A stretch of DNA of 64,000 nt, from assembly GCA_951394405.1 (NCBI GenBank), contig OX596342.1:2666001-2730000 (forward strand), given 5' to 3'. Source of the stretch: Coprinellus micaceus. Its lineage: Eukaryota; Basidiomycota; Agaricomycetes; Agaricales; Psathyrellaceae. Shown here piece by piece: positions 21,173 through 32,307 of this stretch (positions are counted from its first letter, which is position 1; the number at the start of each line of letters is the position of its first letter). Position numbers and translations under genes: made by a program. Below the pieces are notes generated by a model, which saw nothing but the letters and a program-made list of their open reading frames with translations, was not told where the DNA came from and searched no databases.

Positions 21173-24100
21173 ATGCAATTCACACGTCTCCTCTCCTTCC
21201 TCACCCTCCTCACCCTCCTCCCCCTCTCGACACTCGCCACCTCCCCCCTCGACACCCCGCACCACAACACCAAACGCATGCACAAAGGCTCCCTCCACTA
21301 CGCCAACTCCAACGCCAATCCCAATCCCAATCCCTATCCCAATCCCAACGCCAACCCAGATGGGTCCTCTGACGAGACGAAGGAGAAACGCGCGAACCAC
21401 AACTACGAATCACCATTGAAACGGTCTCCGCTTACCCGCGAACGCACGCCGTTGGTGAAGCGGTGGAATGGGGAGGATACGGACGGGGAGCTTGAGAGGC
21501 GGTTCGAGGAGCCTGGGCATCCATTCCATAAACGCAATTTACCCCCGAATTATGTGCATAACGTCGCGAGGCATGGGCATCAGCAGGGAGGGTCTGGGAG
21601 TTATGGCGGTTCAGGCGGCCAAGGGGGAAGTGGAGGCGAAGGGGGCTCTTCGACGACGACGAGTGGGGGGAGCGGGAGTATGACGATCGCGACTGGCCTT
21701 CCTGACTCGACGGGTGCACCTGGTGGGCCGACGAATGGGACGACGGGCGGCGCGCCGAATCCCGACTTCCCGTTCCCTGATGGCCCTGGAGGATCTGGGT
21801 CGACTGGGACGGGTACGGATGGGGGGAATATGGGTGGATCGACCGGAGGGAACACGGGTGGAAGTACAGGAGGAAGTACGGGGACGGCAACGGATGGGGG
21901 GAATACTGGTGGAGGCACGGGAGGAAGTACAGGGGGAGAAACTGGAGGCGGAACTGGGGGCGGAACTGGGGGCGAAACTGGAGGGAGCACGGGTGGGAGT
22001 ACGGGTGGAAGTACGGGGACCGGGACGGATGGCGGGAATACTGGCGGAAGCACGGGAGGAAGCCCTGGAGGGAGTACGGGTGGAAGTACGGGCGGTGAAA
22101 CTGGTGGTGAAGCGGGGGGAGAGACGGGCGGTACCACAGGTGGAAGCACAGGAGGTTCAACAGGTGGATCGACGGGAGGGAGCACGGGAGGGAGTACGGG
22201 AGGTGAAACGGGAGGTGAGACTGGAGGGAGTACAGGAGGTGAGACTGGAGGAGAGACCGGGGGGTCTACAGGAGGAGAGACTGGCGGTCCTACTGGTGGA
22301 GAGACTGGCGGCTCGACTGGCGGCTCTACGGGAGGAAGTACAGGTGGATCTACTGGCGGTTCTACTGGGGGCGAGACGGGGGGATCGACGGGAGGATCTA
22401 CAGGCGGAGAGACGGGAGGAAGCACGGGAGGATCAACGGGGGGAAGCACTGGAGGGTCGGCCGGGGGATCGACAGGTGGACCTCCTGGTGGACCTGGGAA
22501 AAAGCCCCCCGGTCACGGTACGCACTGTCCTCCCGGTGGACCTGGCGGAACTGGAGGATCTACTGGCGGTTCGACAGGCGGCAGCACTGGAGGAGAGACC
22601 GGTGGATCGACGGGTGGAAGTACAGGTGGTTCAACAGGGGGAGAGACTGGTGGATCGACGGGAGGAGCGACTGGCGGAGAGACAGGAGGAAGTACCGGTG
22701 GCGAAACGGGAGGGTCGACGGGAGGAAGTACGGGAGGTGAAACGGGAGGGCCAACAGGTGGTTCTACTGGGGGAGAGACTGGAGGAAGCACTGGTGGTTC
22801 AACTGGAGGGTCTACGGGAGGGTCTACGGGAGGAAGTACTGGCGGGTCAACAGGAGGTGAAACCGGTGGAAGCACTGGTGGTGAAACGGGAGGGTCGACA
22901 GGAGGATCCACAGGCGGTTCTACAGGGGGTTCAACGGGAGGACAGACTGGAGGACAGACAGGCGGTGAAACGGGAGGCTCGACGGGAGGAAGTACTGGCG
23001 GTTCAACAGGAGGAGAGACCGGGGGCTCGACGGGAGGTAGCACGGGAGGCTCGACGGGAGGTTCGACAGGCGGATCTACTGGTGGAAGCACGGGCGGTTC
23101 GACTGGTGGCGAGACTGGTGGATCGACGGGAGGGTCAACAGGGGGAGAAACTGGCGGTGAAACGGGAGGAAATACTGGCGGGTCAACAGGAGGGTCAACG
23201 GGAGGAAGTACTGGTGGATCAACGGGAGGTGAAACGGGAGGTTCGACAGGCGGATCTACAGGAGGTGAAACTGGCGGGGAGACGGGAGGTTCTACGGGTG
23301 GGTCTACGGGTGGAAGCACAGGAGGATCGACCGGCGGTTCTACGGGAGGATCAACTGGGGGTGAGACTGGTGGAGAGACTGGAGGGTCGACAGGAGGGTC
23401 GACAGGAGGATCTACCGGGGGTTCAACAGGCGGCTCTACCGACGGAAAACCTCCATGCGATAAGAAACACGGAGGCAAAGGCGGGAAAGGTGGGAAGGGT
23501 GGCAACCCCCCAGCGACGCCGACGGACCCCGGGGCGCAAGTTCAGAATGAGCGAAGGCAGGAAGGAGGTGAAGGGGGCGAGGGAGGTGCAGAAGGGGGTG
23601 CGGAGGGTGACCCTGTTCCTCCGATTAGCGATGATGCGGTTAAAGAGGTGCGTTTCTCTCCCTTTCTCTCCCCTTTTCTTCCCACTCCCGTATCGTTCCT
23701 AACACAACACCTCCTCCCGTACAGAGAAAACGATACTTCACATATGAAGAGATCATCGAGCGCGAAGAGGCCGATGGGACCAAATCGTCCCCAACGAGCC
23801 CCGCGCCCAAGTGGCATTACGCGATTTTCTATGATGGGCGGGCGGCAAAGGAGTATAAGGATGGTGCGAAGTGGGAGGTGAAGTTTGAAGGGCAAGAGAA
23901 GAAAGATTGGGAGGAGGAGATTGTGTTGAATCATTGGAAGGATGATTGGTTCAGGTGCGTGCTTTCTCTCGAGAGGCGTTGCTGGAACGGGAGACTGACT
24001 GATGGGCGTCGTGTGCAGGTACTTCGTATATAAGTTCAAGAGTGGGAGGATAACGTTTAGGAGTGGGGAGCCTGAAGACGTGCGTTCCCTCTTCAATCTC

Positions 24101-24207
24101 TCCTTCATATCGAGCATGTATTGACTAGATTCCCGTTGTAGTGGGCTTACTCGAACGCTCCCATTGTGCGCGAGAAAGCGCCGAAGGCGATCAGCTTCAG
24201 GACGTAG
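21173..24207 (+). CDS. secreted (GSTGG)n repeat protein with conserved C-terminal domain
   Basis: Four exons (21173-23647, 23725-23954, 24019-24079, 24142-24207) encode 943 residues. The N-terminus is a signal peptide (MQFTRLLSFLTLLTLLPLST) followed by an Asn-Pro run and at least six dibasic sites of the Kex2 type (NTKR, EKR, LKR, VKR, ERR, HKR). Residues of roughly 210-760 are repeats of GSTGG with GETGG variants, interrupted once by a Pro/Lys/Cys segment (PPGGPGKKPPGHGTHC). A Lys/Gly-rich link leads to a C-terminal domain of about 120 residues that is Trp/Lys/Glu-rich (KWHYAIFYDG, WKDDWFRYFVYKFKSG, SGEPEDWAYSNAP). The product is probably an extracellular or cell-wall glycine-rich protein. 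The C-terminal domain is not one I recognise; its last two exons recur in the chimera at about 25850-26009. Confidence 0.8.
21800..23445 (+). repeat. coding minisatellite, 15-bp unit encoding GSTGG/GETGG
   Basis: About 1.6 kb of 15-bp units reading GGN(A/T)(G/C)NACNGGNGGN, broken near 22480-22545 by a unique Pro/Cys segment. Synonymous positions differ widely between units, so the array is not freshly amplified and the protein sequence appears conserved. The long antisense frames (PPV repeats) are shadows of this array. Confidence 0.85.
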
Positions 24208-24552
24208 GACGTTCGATTGGGTCTGTGCTATTTATTATTATGTATGTGCGTCTCTGTATACAGTTTGGATCTTACATGTTTTTCTTAGCGCGTTTTGCGA
24301 TCACTTGAGCGCTTGGATGTTCTTTGTCGAAGTGACTGGTGGGATTAGGCGCTCGCTATTCGTGATGGACCGAGGGCATAACGGCGCTATCGAACACCGA
24401 CGCGATACTCGGACCTATGGTGTGGCTCACGTCGCCTTTTAGCTTGAACAGAGAGCATCCGAGTCTGTCTGACCATGGCATATGAGTGCCCCAGGACTCG
24501 ATGATCACAAAGTCTTTCATCACTACAGACATCTGGTTTGCTTTGACATCTA
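24208..24552. other. intergenic region before tRNA-Glu copy 2
   Basis: No gene seen. The last 20 bases (TTTGCTTTGACATCTATCCG) match the 5' flanks of tRNA copies 3 and 4 (TTTGCTTTGACACCGATCCG, TTTGGCTTTGACCCCAATCCG), beyond the tRNA itself. Confidence 0.4.
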
Positions 24553-24623
24553 TCCGATATGGTGTAGTGGCTAACATTATCGCCTCTCACGCGATAGCCC
24601 GGGGTTCGATTCCCCGTGTCGGA
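24553..24623 (+). tRNA. tRNA-Glu (CTC), copy 2
   Basis: The sequence is identical to copies 1, 3 and 4 over all 71 nt. There is no T4 run directly behind it. The first one (T6, 24695-24700) lies 71 nt downstream and after a hairpin, so the primary transcript is predicted to include that hairpin. Confidence 0.95.
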
Positions 24624-24627
24624 AGGT

Positions 24628-24692
24628 AGAGACACCATTGTTACGTTCCAGGGCACTTGTCTCATGCGTTTGAATGTAACAATGCTGTCTCT
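24628..24692 (+). ncRNA. hairpin downstream of tRNA-Glu copy 2
   Basis: AGAGACA (24628-24634) pairs with TGTCTCT (24686-24692); after one C-C mismatch CATTGTTAC pairs with GTAACAATG, followed by a loosely paired segment and an inner GCA/TGC around the loop CTTGTCTCA. The same nine-base loop caps the hairpin after tRNA copy 3. The hairpin starts four bases after the tRNA and T6 follows two bases after it, as in a polymerase III dicistron. Whether it is transcribed or stable is not known. Confidence 0.55.
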
Positions 24693-24694
24693 GC

Positions 24695-24700
24695 TTTTTT
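24695..24700 (+). terminator. oligo-T polymerase III terminator after the tRNA-hairpin unit
   Basis: T6 is the first run of four or more T after tRNA-Glu copy 2. RNA polymerase III normally stops at T4 or longer. Confidence 0.55.
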
Positions 24701-24849
24701 GTTTCTCTCCAGTTTGATGGTATGGAGTGACCCAAATCAGCGTCGTGGACCATGGTGCCGTCCGCCTGAGAACCGGACATGCCAGTTTACTGCAGATGGA
24801 CGATAGTTCATTGATCATCGACGCTACCTTGATGTTGTCGCATCGTCAG

Positions 24850-25060
24850 GGATATGGAAGCCCATCGACCAGACAATGTACATACTAATGTATTGAGGAT
24901 CAGCTAGCGAACAGATCGCCTACACATCACCGCATGGGCGCGGGCGCTTAAGTGGCGATCAAGCGCCTAGAATTCGGAGTTTTGGTTTTTCGAGAGAGAA
25001 GCACTTATCACCGTTCCGCGCTTTGTACTCTATTTGGTACCGAAGTATGTCACTTCTATG
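24850..25060 (+). repeat. inverted segmental duplication, left arm
   Basis: This stretch reads, with about 80-85% identity by eye, as the reverse complement of about 35600-35795. Landmarks in common are GAGGATCAGCT, CACACATCACC, the run GGGCGCGGGCGCTTAAGTGG, GCGCCTAGAATTCGGAGTTT and CTTTGTACTCTATTTGGTA. Confidence 0.7.
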
Positions 25061-25600
25061 GAGCGTCAGGTCGATGTCTAATGGTACCCCAGGCCCCCGG
25101 AAGGCCTTTCAGCTGGGCTGCCGGATCTCGGGGGCCCGGGGAATGGTGGATTGTGGCCCTGTGGTAGCTCATTGATTTTATCGCGCGGAATTTCGCATAC
25201 AATACCAAGGATTTATGTTGAATATTTCGGTCTATGACAAGCGCTCGCTTCTAATGGAGCTGGCTAAGTGTTCAGCTACATGAGGTGGCGAATCTAAGGG
25301 GTCAGGACTCCGACAACGGCGAGCTTGGGTCTAGTGGGAGGCAAGGAAAACCACTTCAAGTTATCTCGATGGTATCAAGATGGTTATAGGCTTTTTTGGA
25401 ACTTCGGAGCCTGGGACTTGATTTATGTTGGATTTATAGGAGGCAAGAGTGTAAATTGTCTCTGCTTGCCAATGCCTTCCCTGTGTTTCACTTCCACGCC
25501 TTAGCCAAACAACGCGGGCGCTCATCATCATCACCACCACCATCATCCTTCCACTGCTCCCACTTACCGACTCACCCTGGTACTTTAGCTAGTGACGGCC
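25061..25600. other. intergenic region before the LSM6 chimera
   Basis: No coding gene seen. From about 25490 it matches the upstream region of the functional LSM6 gene (about 32880-32960, reverse strand), including CCTTAGCCAAACAACGCGGGCGCTC-type sequence and the TCATCATCATCACC repeat. The duplication therefore included the LSM6 5' leader. Confidence 0.55.
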
Positions 25601-26009
25601 ATGTCCGACGCCGCACCCCCACCACCGGCCACAGAGGCCCCAGCGGTACCGGCGCAACCTATGCATGTTGGATCGCCGACGGACTTTTTGAAGGGCGTTG
25701 TGGGGAAGAGGGTTATTGTGAGGTTGACGAGTGGGGTGCGTTATCGGGGTGCGTTGATTAGTATAGGTCCGTACTTTGAGAGAGCTTTATTTTTGTTGAG
25801 AAGGGGAGGCTGATTGGTGGATGTGGTATAGGTATTTCGTGTATAAGTTTAAGAACGGGACGTTTAGGAGCGGGGAGCCTGAACACGTGCGTTTCCTCTT
25901 CAATCTGTCTTTTATCTCGAGCGTGCGTTGACTAGATTCCCGTTGTAGTGGGCTTACTCGAACGCTCCCATCGTCCAGGGAAAAGGGCCCAAGGCGATCA
26001 GCTTCAGGG
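25601..26009 (+). pseudogene. chimeric pseudogene: LSM6 5' exon joined to the 3' exons of the Gly-rich protein gene
   Basis: From ATG 25601 the first exon reads almost as LSM6 (SDAAPPPPATEAPAVPAQ; DFLKGVVGKRVIVRLTSGV), but with Arg replacing Asp in SGVRYRG. The Sm2 half of LSM6 is missing. After about 85 bases of unique sequence, 25850-26009 copies the last two exons and intervening intron of the gene at 21173-24207 (YFVYKFKNG, SGEPEHWAYSNAP-like). The likely splice after the LSM6 exon joins the second part out of frame. It looks like the product of an ectopic recombination and should be non-functional as LSM6. Confidence 0.75.
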
Positions 26010-27235
26010 CGTAGGATGTTCGATTGGATTTATGCTATTTATCATTATGTATGTATGTCTCTGAATCTAGTTCAAATCTTGGATAATTCCTTTGCGACTC
26101 CTGCTGTGGGGCTTGCGATGAGGGGGAATGCCTGATGGTCTTCACCTTCGATGCCTCGAGGCGCATTCTTAAAGGACCCAACCGTTGACGTCTGTCGTCT
26201 CATCATACGCGATCGAAGGATGAAAAGGCGCTCCTGAAAATCTACGCCATACATATGGTCGGGGTACCCCGTGTGCGTTGCTTGAGAACATCTGACTATG
26301 TTTAGGCGCCCAGCCTAAATTGAACGGGCTCCTCGATGACGGAGATGGGTTCTTTGCACTGCTCCTGGCGATAATCAGCCGGCCTTTATGCTCTTGATAG
26401 AGGGCGGTCCGGCGATCTCTTAACGGCTCCGGTGAGAATGCCTGCTTTGTATCCAAGAAACACTATTCACACATCACGGAGAAACAGGCGTCTATCACAT
26501 ATTCTATTCCGAGAATTAGGATGCATCTATTACCCAAATCGCACCCTCTTCGCGTTCTTCCCTGCCAAGCCGCAAGGAGCGGGTAGAGATTGCGAAGTTC
26601 TACCTCTGTCGTGGAGCGGTTTGAATTGCGGGGAGTGGGATGTCGTTTACATCCACCGATCTTCCTTCCATTCGCACAAGGCCTGGTCTTGCATAGTCTC
26701 CCCTTTGTTACCCTCCGGTTACGCCGGGGAAACACCAGCAAACGTCGCCGTTTTGCCACTCAAATAACGATGGGATTACGCTGGGCGTAAGGGGCGTGCA
26801 ATCCCTTTGTAATCGAAATTCACAGCCAAAAAGTGGCGTATTCCCTTTGTGTAATCCCAACATGTTATAGTGGCACTTACGAGGGGATGCTCGCGTGTAA
26901 CTTCAGCGTAATCCCAGGATACCAGAGTGGACCTTACAGGGCGGATGGTCTTGTGTCGATAGATAACTCTAAAGGCGAAGACCTCGTGAAAATCACTGAA
27001 GATCACCACGCTGACGAGTCTACTCAGGTCTACCTTCATGCGCGTATGCCGCTCGTCGCTCACGAGTTTCAGCTCCATTTATCCGGTCCGTCTTCTTTGT
27101 ATGGTCTTGGGTACCTTCTCAACGCTCCAACGTGAACAAGATAAGCTTGAGGGCTTGGGCCCGACGCTTCGTTCAACATGACCAACGCCTCACGCGATCC
27201 CCGCTCGGAAAATTCGAACCAAGTGCACGTTACTG
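26010..27235. other. intergenic region
   Basis: No gene supported. Between about 26760 and 26930 short segments such as GTAATCCC and its complement GGGATTAC recur, along with GGCGTA-type words, giving a loosely repetitive patch. Origin not recognised. Confidence 0.35.
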
Positions 27236-27243
27236 TATAAATA
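27236..27243 (+). promoter_or_regulatory. TATA box of the secreted SnoaL-like gene
   Basis: TATAAATA lies 73 nt upstream of the ATG at 27309, the usual spacing in this genome, followed by a CT-rich leader. Confidence 0.6.
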
Positions 27244-27308
27244 CCCTAGACCCCTCCTCCATCGTTCCTTAGCTCCCGCTCTTCACTCATCCCAGTGAAT
27301 CAACCACC

Positions 27309-27922
27309 ATGCGCATTGGAACAATCCTCTCAGCGGCTCTCCTCCCTCTCGCTGTGTTGGCTGCACCCGCAGCTGAGCACCGCCTCGAGACGAGGCAGCA
27401 GGTCGTGAAGCCCAAGGCTTGCGTCAGGCAGCTCGACCCCTCGCCGACTCCCGAGGAGACGAAGCTCCTCCATGACAAGTTCGCCCAGGCGTTCATCTAC
27501 AAGCGAAACATTACCGCCGCGTTCGAGTTCATATCCCAGGACTACATCGTGCGTCCTCTACTCTTCATACCCGTTGCGGTCATGCTCACGATCACCTATT
27601 CTCTCGACAATGATAGAACCATAACCCAGCAGCGCAGAACGGCTTCGACTTTGCGTGGAACATCCTCAGCGGGTTCTGGAACACCCAGCAGTTGACCCCC
27701 ATCCGCGACACCTTCAGGTCTCCATACGGATGGGTGAACTACCGTTCTGGGTTCGGTACCGTCGTCGATAGGTACAGGTGGGAGGGTGGATGCATTGTTG
27801 AGCACGTAAGTACTCAGACTTCTTCTTTACTTGTCCTTTGCGCTCGGGATAAGCGGCGAGACATGGAGTGCTAACACGACGTTGCACAGTGGGATTCCGG
27901 AGAGCAGTACCCCAACGTATGA
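27309..27922 (+). CDS. secreted SnoaL/NTF2-like protein
   Basis: Three exons (27309-27548, 27617-27805, 27890-27922) encode 153 residues. The signal peptide MRIGTILSAALLPLAVLAAP ends at AAP/AAE, followed by a possible Kex2 site (ETRQQ). The domain has the SnoaL-like pattern: a helix EETKLLHDKFAQAF, then SQDYINHNPAAQNGFDFAW, which is the recognisable QNYIQHNP-type motif, and a C-terminal beta part ending EHWDSGEQYPNV. The motif fixes the first acceptor at 27616. Secreted SnoaL-like proteins are common in fungi, and this fold serves both enzymes and ligand binders, so activity cannot be predicted. A decayed copy lies at 34284-34574. Confidence 0.8.
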
Positions 27923-28300
27923 AGGAGATGAATGGGAGTGCTTCGTTCAGTTCAAGGATATTTGGGGTTGTTATCTTGAGTGTTATTAGGAAGGATTGAC
28001 GGAATTTGAACGCAAATTATGTATTTATCCCGGGCCCTTCCGTGTGATGATAGGCGCCTATAGCTATGGACCGACCACGATGATCAGGAGACTGGAAAGT
28101 GAATTGTGGGACCTAGCTATGGCCTGTCTATGATATGAGAGCATCTTTACTCTAAGCCCATGGCCTTCCTAGTACGTATCATTCAGAGAGATCAAGGAAC
28201 GAAGTTCAAATCACCCGCGAGGTACTATCGAGCAAGAACAACGTATTCATTCGGAATAGACAAAATCACAAAACCCTATCCACACACTCCTGACTCAAAA

Positions 28301-29670
28301 TCAATACGCAAACACATTCGCAACATACCTCACACTCCCCTCCCACTCGCCCCCATGGAACCCAAACGTCCTCCCCATCCTCTCCGGCTCTCCAAAGCCT
28401 CCCCTCCCGTCATTCCAACTAACCCAAACCCCATCCTCCCCGAACCCCACAATCTCCGGCGCCCCATCCCCATCCAAATCCGCCAAGACCCTCTCATGCC
28501 TCCCCACTCTCCATCCATCCCCCAAATACGTGAACCTATTCTCTAGCGCGACCTGGGGCGCAGCGAAAGTCCCGTCCCCTAGACCGAGGGAGACGTAGAC
28601 AGTGTTGTTCCCAAAGCCCACGATATCGGGGAAGCCGTCCTTATTGACATCGACGACGAACCGCGGGTGGTTCTCCACGCGCCAGCCATCGTTATACGCA
28701 AACACGTCCAAGACGCGCCTTCGTTCCCCGAACGTCCCGTCTCCCAAACTCAAACTCGTATAGACACCCCCATTCCCGAACCCCACAATATCGCTCTTCC
28801 CATCCCCCGTCAGGTCCACAAGGAACCTCGGGGTCTTCGCTGGATCCCATCCTGCCGCCACAGTGAAGCTCAGGTTGAGCGCGACGATAGGAGGAGCGAA
28901 CGTCCCCGACCCGGTGTTGAGTGAGACGTAGACAGACCCTTTCCCGAAACCCACGATATCGAGCTTCCCGTCCCCATCCACGTCCGCAAGGACCCGCAGG
29001 TGCTTATCCACCCTCCACCCGCCCTCGTACCCAAAGACCGGCAAAGCAAGTTGAGGCGGGTTGAACGTCCCCGAGCCGTCGTCCTTGTTCACCGCAACCC
29101 AAACGCCCTCCTCCCCAAACCCAACCACATCCACAGCTCCAAACCTCTCGTCCCCCATCCTCCCCACCCCCCTCACATTCGCCAAAACCCGCAAATGCCT
29201 CTCCAAACTCCAATTCCCCGCCCCGACATTCGAACCAAACCACGGTATAGCGCGGCCTCCCCTCGCAAACGTCCCGTCGCCATTATTCTTTGAAACCCAG
29301 ACCTCGTTCCCGCCAAAGCCCACCAGGTCCGCCAGCCCCACACCGCGGGTGTCGCCGACTACGCGGATGCTGCGGTCGTTAGGCCAGATGAGTGAAGAGA
29401 AGATGGGGGCTGCGAAGGTGCCTTCAGGGTTCGGACGCAGGCTGTTGCGCAGGAGGTAGGTACCAGTGTTGTTGAAGCCGATGAAGTCCGCGGTGCCTGC
29501 GCGGTGGATTGGGACTGTCATAGGAAAGGAGAGTTAGGATTTGGAGAGTGAGGAGTAGGGATGGGGAGAAGCGTACCTGGGAAGTCTTGGCTGATGGCTG
29601 GCGGCCCTGCGAGCGTTTGAGCTACCAAGGCCGTAGACGAGACCACGAGAGTAGCGAGTGAGACGAGCAT
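28301..29670 (-). CDS. secreted seven-bladed FG-GAP/VCBS beta-propeller, Psathyrella velutina lectin-like
   Basis: Two exons (29670-29577, 29514-28301) encode 435 residues. The short first exon supplies a signal peptide (MLVSLATLVVSSTALVAQTL). The rest is seven tandem repeats of about 58 residues, each with the core D-I-V-G-F-G and V-W/Y-V-S-x-N, and several with DVDGDGK or DLDGDGA calcium loops typical of FG-GAP repeats. Length and repeat number match the mushroom lectin PVL, which binds GlcNAc and sialic acid between blades. The assignment to that lectin type rests on repeat pattern and size, not on identified sugar-binding residues. A role in cell-surface or environmental glycan binding is likely. 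Confidence 0.78.
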
Positions 29671-32307
29671 CCTGTGGTCCGAACCTACTCAGCCTCGAGA
29701 GAAAGAGTAGATAAACGAAGGAAAGAAAGAAAGACTCCTGACCCCCAATCCCAAAGCACCGTCCATTCTTATGCCTCCAAAACCCGACTGCTACTTGCTT
29801 CTCCCCGAGCCCGCGAGAGGTGTCATAGTGGCGATCCTTCCCATCCACCTATCGTATCACCTTCCCTCGTCGATCGTTGCTTCCAAGGCGTAACGAAAGG
29901 GCTTCGGGGTGGTTTCGAACGCGAGGAATCGAAGAATCGAGGTCCGACACTGAAGTACGCCGATGTCCGGTGGCCTTCTGGATCGAACTGGAGTACTAAC
30001 TTGTCAACGCCGCATCGTCGTCCCAGATGTGTGTGGCGTCCACCAGGACGGCTGTCCCAGATACCTGATCAAGGCAAACCCGTCCTCATTCGCATCCACA
30101 CTGAGACGGACGCGAGACGGACGAACACTGAAAAAGAGGCTCAATCAGCTCCTATCTTCACCAAATCCACAAGTCCGCGTCCGCACCTTCCCCTCAACCT
30201 TCGACGTACGTACCATACTAATAAGCATAAAACGGGTTAGGATCCATACCGGCCAGGCTCGAGTGTCACCGACGGACATGCATCCATACGCGTCGTCCAC
30301 GGTTTCCAAATTTCAGAGCTTCTCTGGCGATCGCTGGGCTCTCGAACGCCTAAATGACCTACGACCCCGATCTCGAAGCCCCAGGTTAACGCCCTTGCAT
30401 GGACAGAAACGGATAAAGTCGACGGGAGGGACTTCGCTTGCGGGCTCACAGGCTGAAGCTCGCTTCGCAACGGCTGGAGAGATCGCAAGCGCGGTCCGAC
30501 TGGCAGTACGGGTTCAACCTCCCGAAGGTTCGAGAGGTTCACGGGCGAGGGTCGCAGCTACTGGAAGCTTAGCCGCTCCCTCGAGAGCGAATCGCGTACA
30601 GACGCCTAGGAGCGTACGCCAAGGCTCGTTGGGGGAGAGCGTAGCGATGTCACGGCCGATTCAGAAGATGACAAAAGAAAGAGAGATCAAGAGCGAGAAG
30701 GGAGAGAAGCAAGGGAACGAAGGGAGCAAGGAAGGGGTAAAGAAAAAGAAGGAAGAACGAGAAACAGAAACAGAGAGAACTAAAGAACGAGAAAGGAAGG
30801 AAGAGAAGGACGAGAAGGACGATAAAGGCAGAAAAGAGCTTTGCAAATAAAGTCCTTGAACTTTCAAGAGCTTCATGAGCAAAGTTCGGTCCGCTCCTTC
30901 ACCTCATCGATATTATCAGTAGTACGTCGTCTATCTCAGCAGGAACACATTCAAGAAAGGGCGTTCACCTATAATGGAGTTGGCGAAGGGGCTGGATGAA
31001 CGTCGAGGATCCCTCTCCCGGCGAAGGCGGCGCAGGGTCCCTAGACGCGTGGAAGGGCTGTGTTGTAAGGAGAGTCAACTCCGAACGCCCTGCCCGACGA
31101 GCTTCAAATCCGAACGTACAGGAGAGCGTCCAGGTATAGGACACGGTCACCGACAACGAGGACGCCTTGCTCGTCACCCGTGAAGCCCCCGAAGAGTGGG
31201 ACCCCGAGGCCTTAGGTGCCAGGCGCGGGTGATTGGTACGGGGTCGTCTGTCGCTGAGCAGGGTTGTTGCCGATGAAAGAGGGCGACGTCAATGAAAGAG
31301 GATTGTCGACGAAAGAGCAGGCCTAGTCCTCGGCGAGTCGTCCCCAACCTCGCCGACAGCGAGAGCGTCGGCTGAGGTCTGGTCGAGCTAGATGAAAGGC
31401 GAGGGATGCCGATGAAAGGAGGACGACGAAAGGCGGGGGAAGAGGGGAGAAGGACGAATACACCATCAGCCCAATCCACCCAATATATACGAAAAACCCT
31501 TCCACGCACCACGCAACACCCCGATTTCCTTTGTCCCCAATCCACCCTCTCGAAACCGTGCCGTACACCTCCCAGCCTATTGTCTTTTCCTTTGTCTTTG
31601 TCTCCTTTTTACCCTGGATCCTCGAGGCTGATACAGGTGCCGTTGGAGCCGATAGCAGTAGCAATACCAACACCAATAGCAATAGTAATAGCGGAGTCCA
31701 CATCCAGCTACGAATCACCTTTCTACACCCCTTCCTTTGTTATGTTGAGAGTCCGGACTCCGGATTTGGGTGAGGGGTTGATGGGCTTTGTTCATTGTTC
31801 GTGTTGGGGCGAGGGGTTCCAGCAGAGTCGTGGTGTGATAGATATTAAAGCAGCGTGGTGATACCTAGGAAAGAGACGCCGGCGGAGGGTGGTTTCAACG
31901 CCGGTGGCCTGGAGGAGATAGACGCCAGAGGCTAGATCGTGGATCGAGGATCGCGGATGCGATTAATAGGACTGGGTACGGGGAGGTTGACGAGGTTTGA
32001 CGGGGATCGAAGACTCGAAAGGTTTGTGCTGGTCTCGGTCCGAGAGACGCGCGGAGAGGTTGTAAACAGTTTCGTGTTCAGAACGCGGTTAGGCGGAGTT
32101 TTGGAGGAGAGATATGGATACCCAGCCAGGTATGAGGAGGCCGACAAGGGTCGAAGGGTCGCGCCGCTTCGCATCTTCATCTTGAAGCTCATCCGAGAAC
32201 CTAAACCATCGTGGCCTTCTCATACAAGGATATCGAGTTGAGGGGTTTAGAAATCGAGTATTTCACATTTTGGCTGGTATCATGACGGCACATTCCGTCC
32301 TCCAATC
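29671..32307. other. 2.6-kb region without a supported gene
   Basis: The longest plus-strand frame (29963-30850, 295 codons) has no recognisable domain and ends in a Lys/Glu-rich tail made by a purine-rich tract (about 30660-30830). A minus-strand frame (31718-31323) opens with a Leu-rich hydrophobic segment that comes from a GTA/ATT-type simple repeat (about 31640-31700). Both are weak candidates. A patch at about 31265-31440 repeats GATGAAAG/GACGAAAG words. Confidence 0.35.

Noticed and set aside
21432..23702. Long reading frames opposite to and overlapping the (GSTGG)n gene (PPV, RPE and PVE repeats)
   Set aside because: They are shadows of the 15-bp minisatellite; the sense frame has the signal peptide, Kex2 sites and correctly spliced 3' exons.
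24628..24700. Hairpin and T-run as a bacterial Rho-independent terminator
   Set aside because: The context is eukaryotic, with spliced genes and polymerase III tRNA boxes; T6 is better read as a polymerase III terminator.
28160..29459. Plus-strand frames over the lectin gene
   Set aside because: Antisense to a well-supported two-exon gene with seven FG-GAP repeats.
29963..30850. 295-codon frame as a gene
   Set aside because: No domain, no signal peptide, and its charged tail comes from a purine-rich tract. Kept only as a note in the regional entry.
31323..31718. Signal-peptide-like minus-strand frame
   Set aside because: The Leu-rich start is the reverse of a simple ACCAAT/AGCAAT-type repeat, and no cleavage site or downstream domain is convincing.
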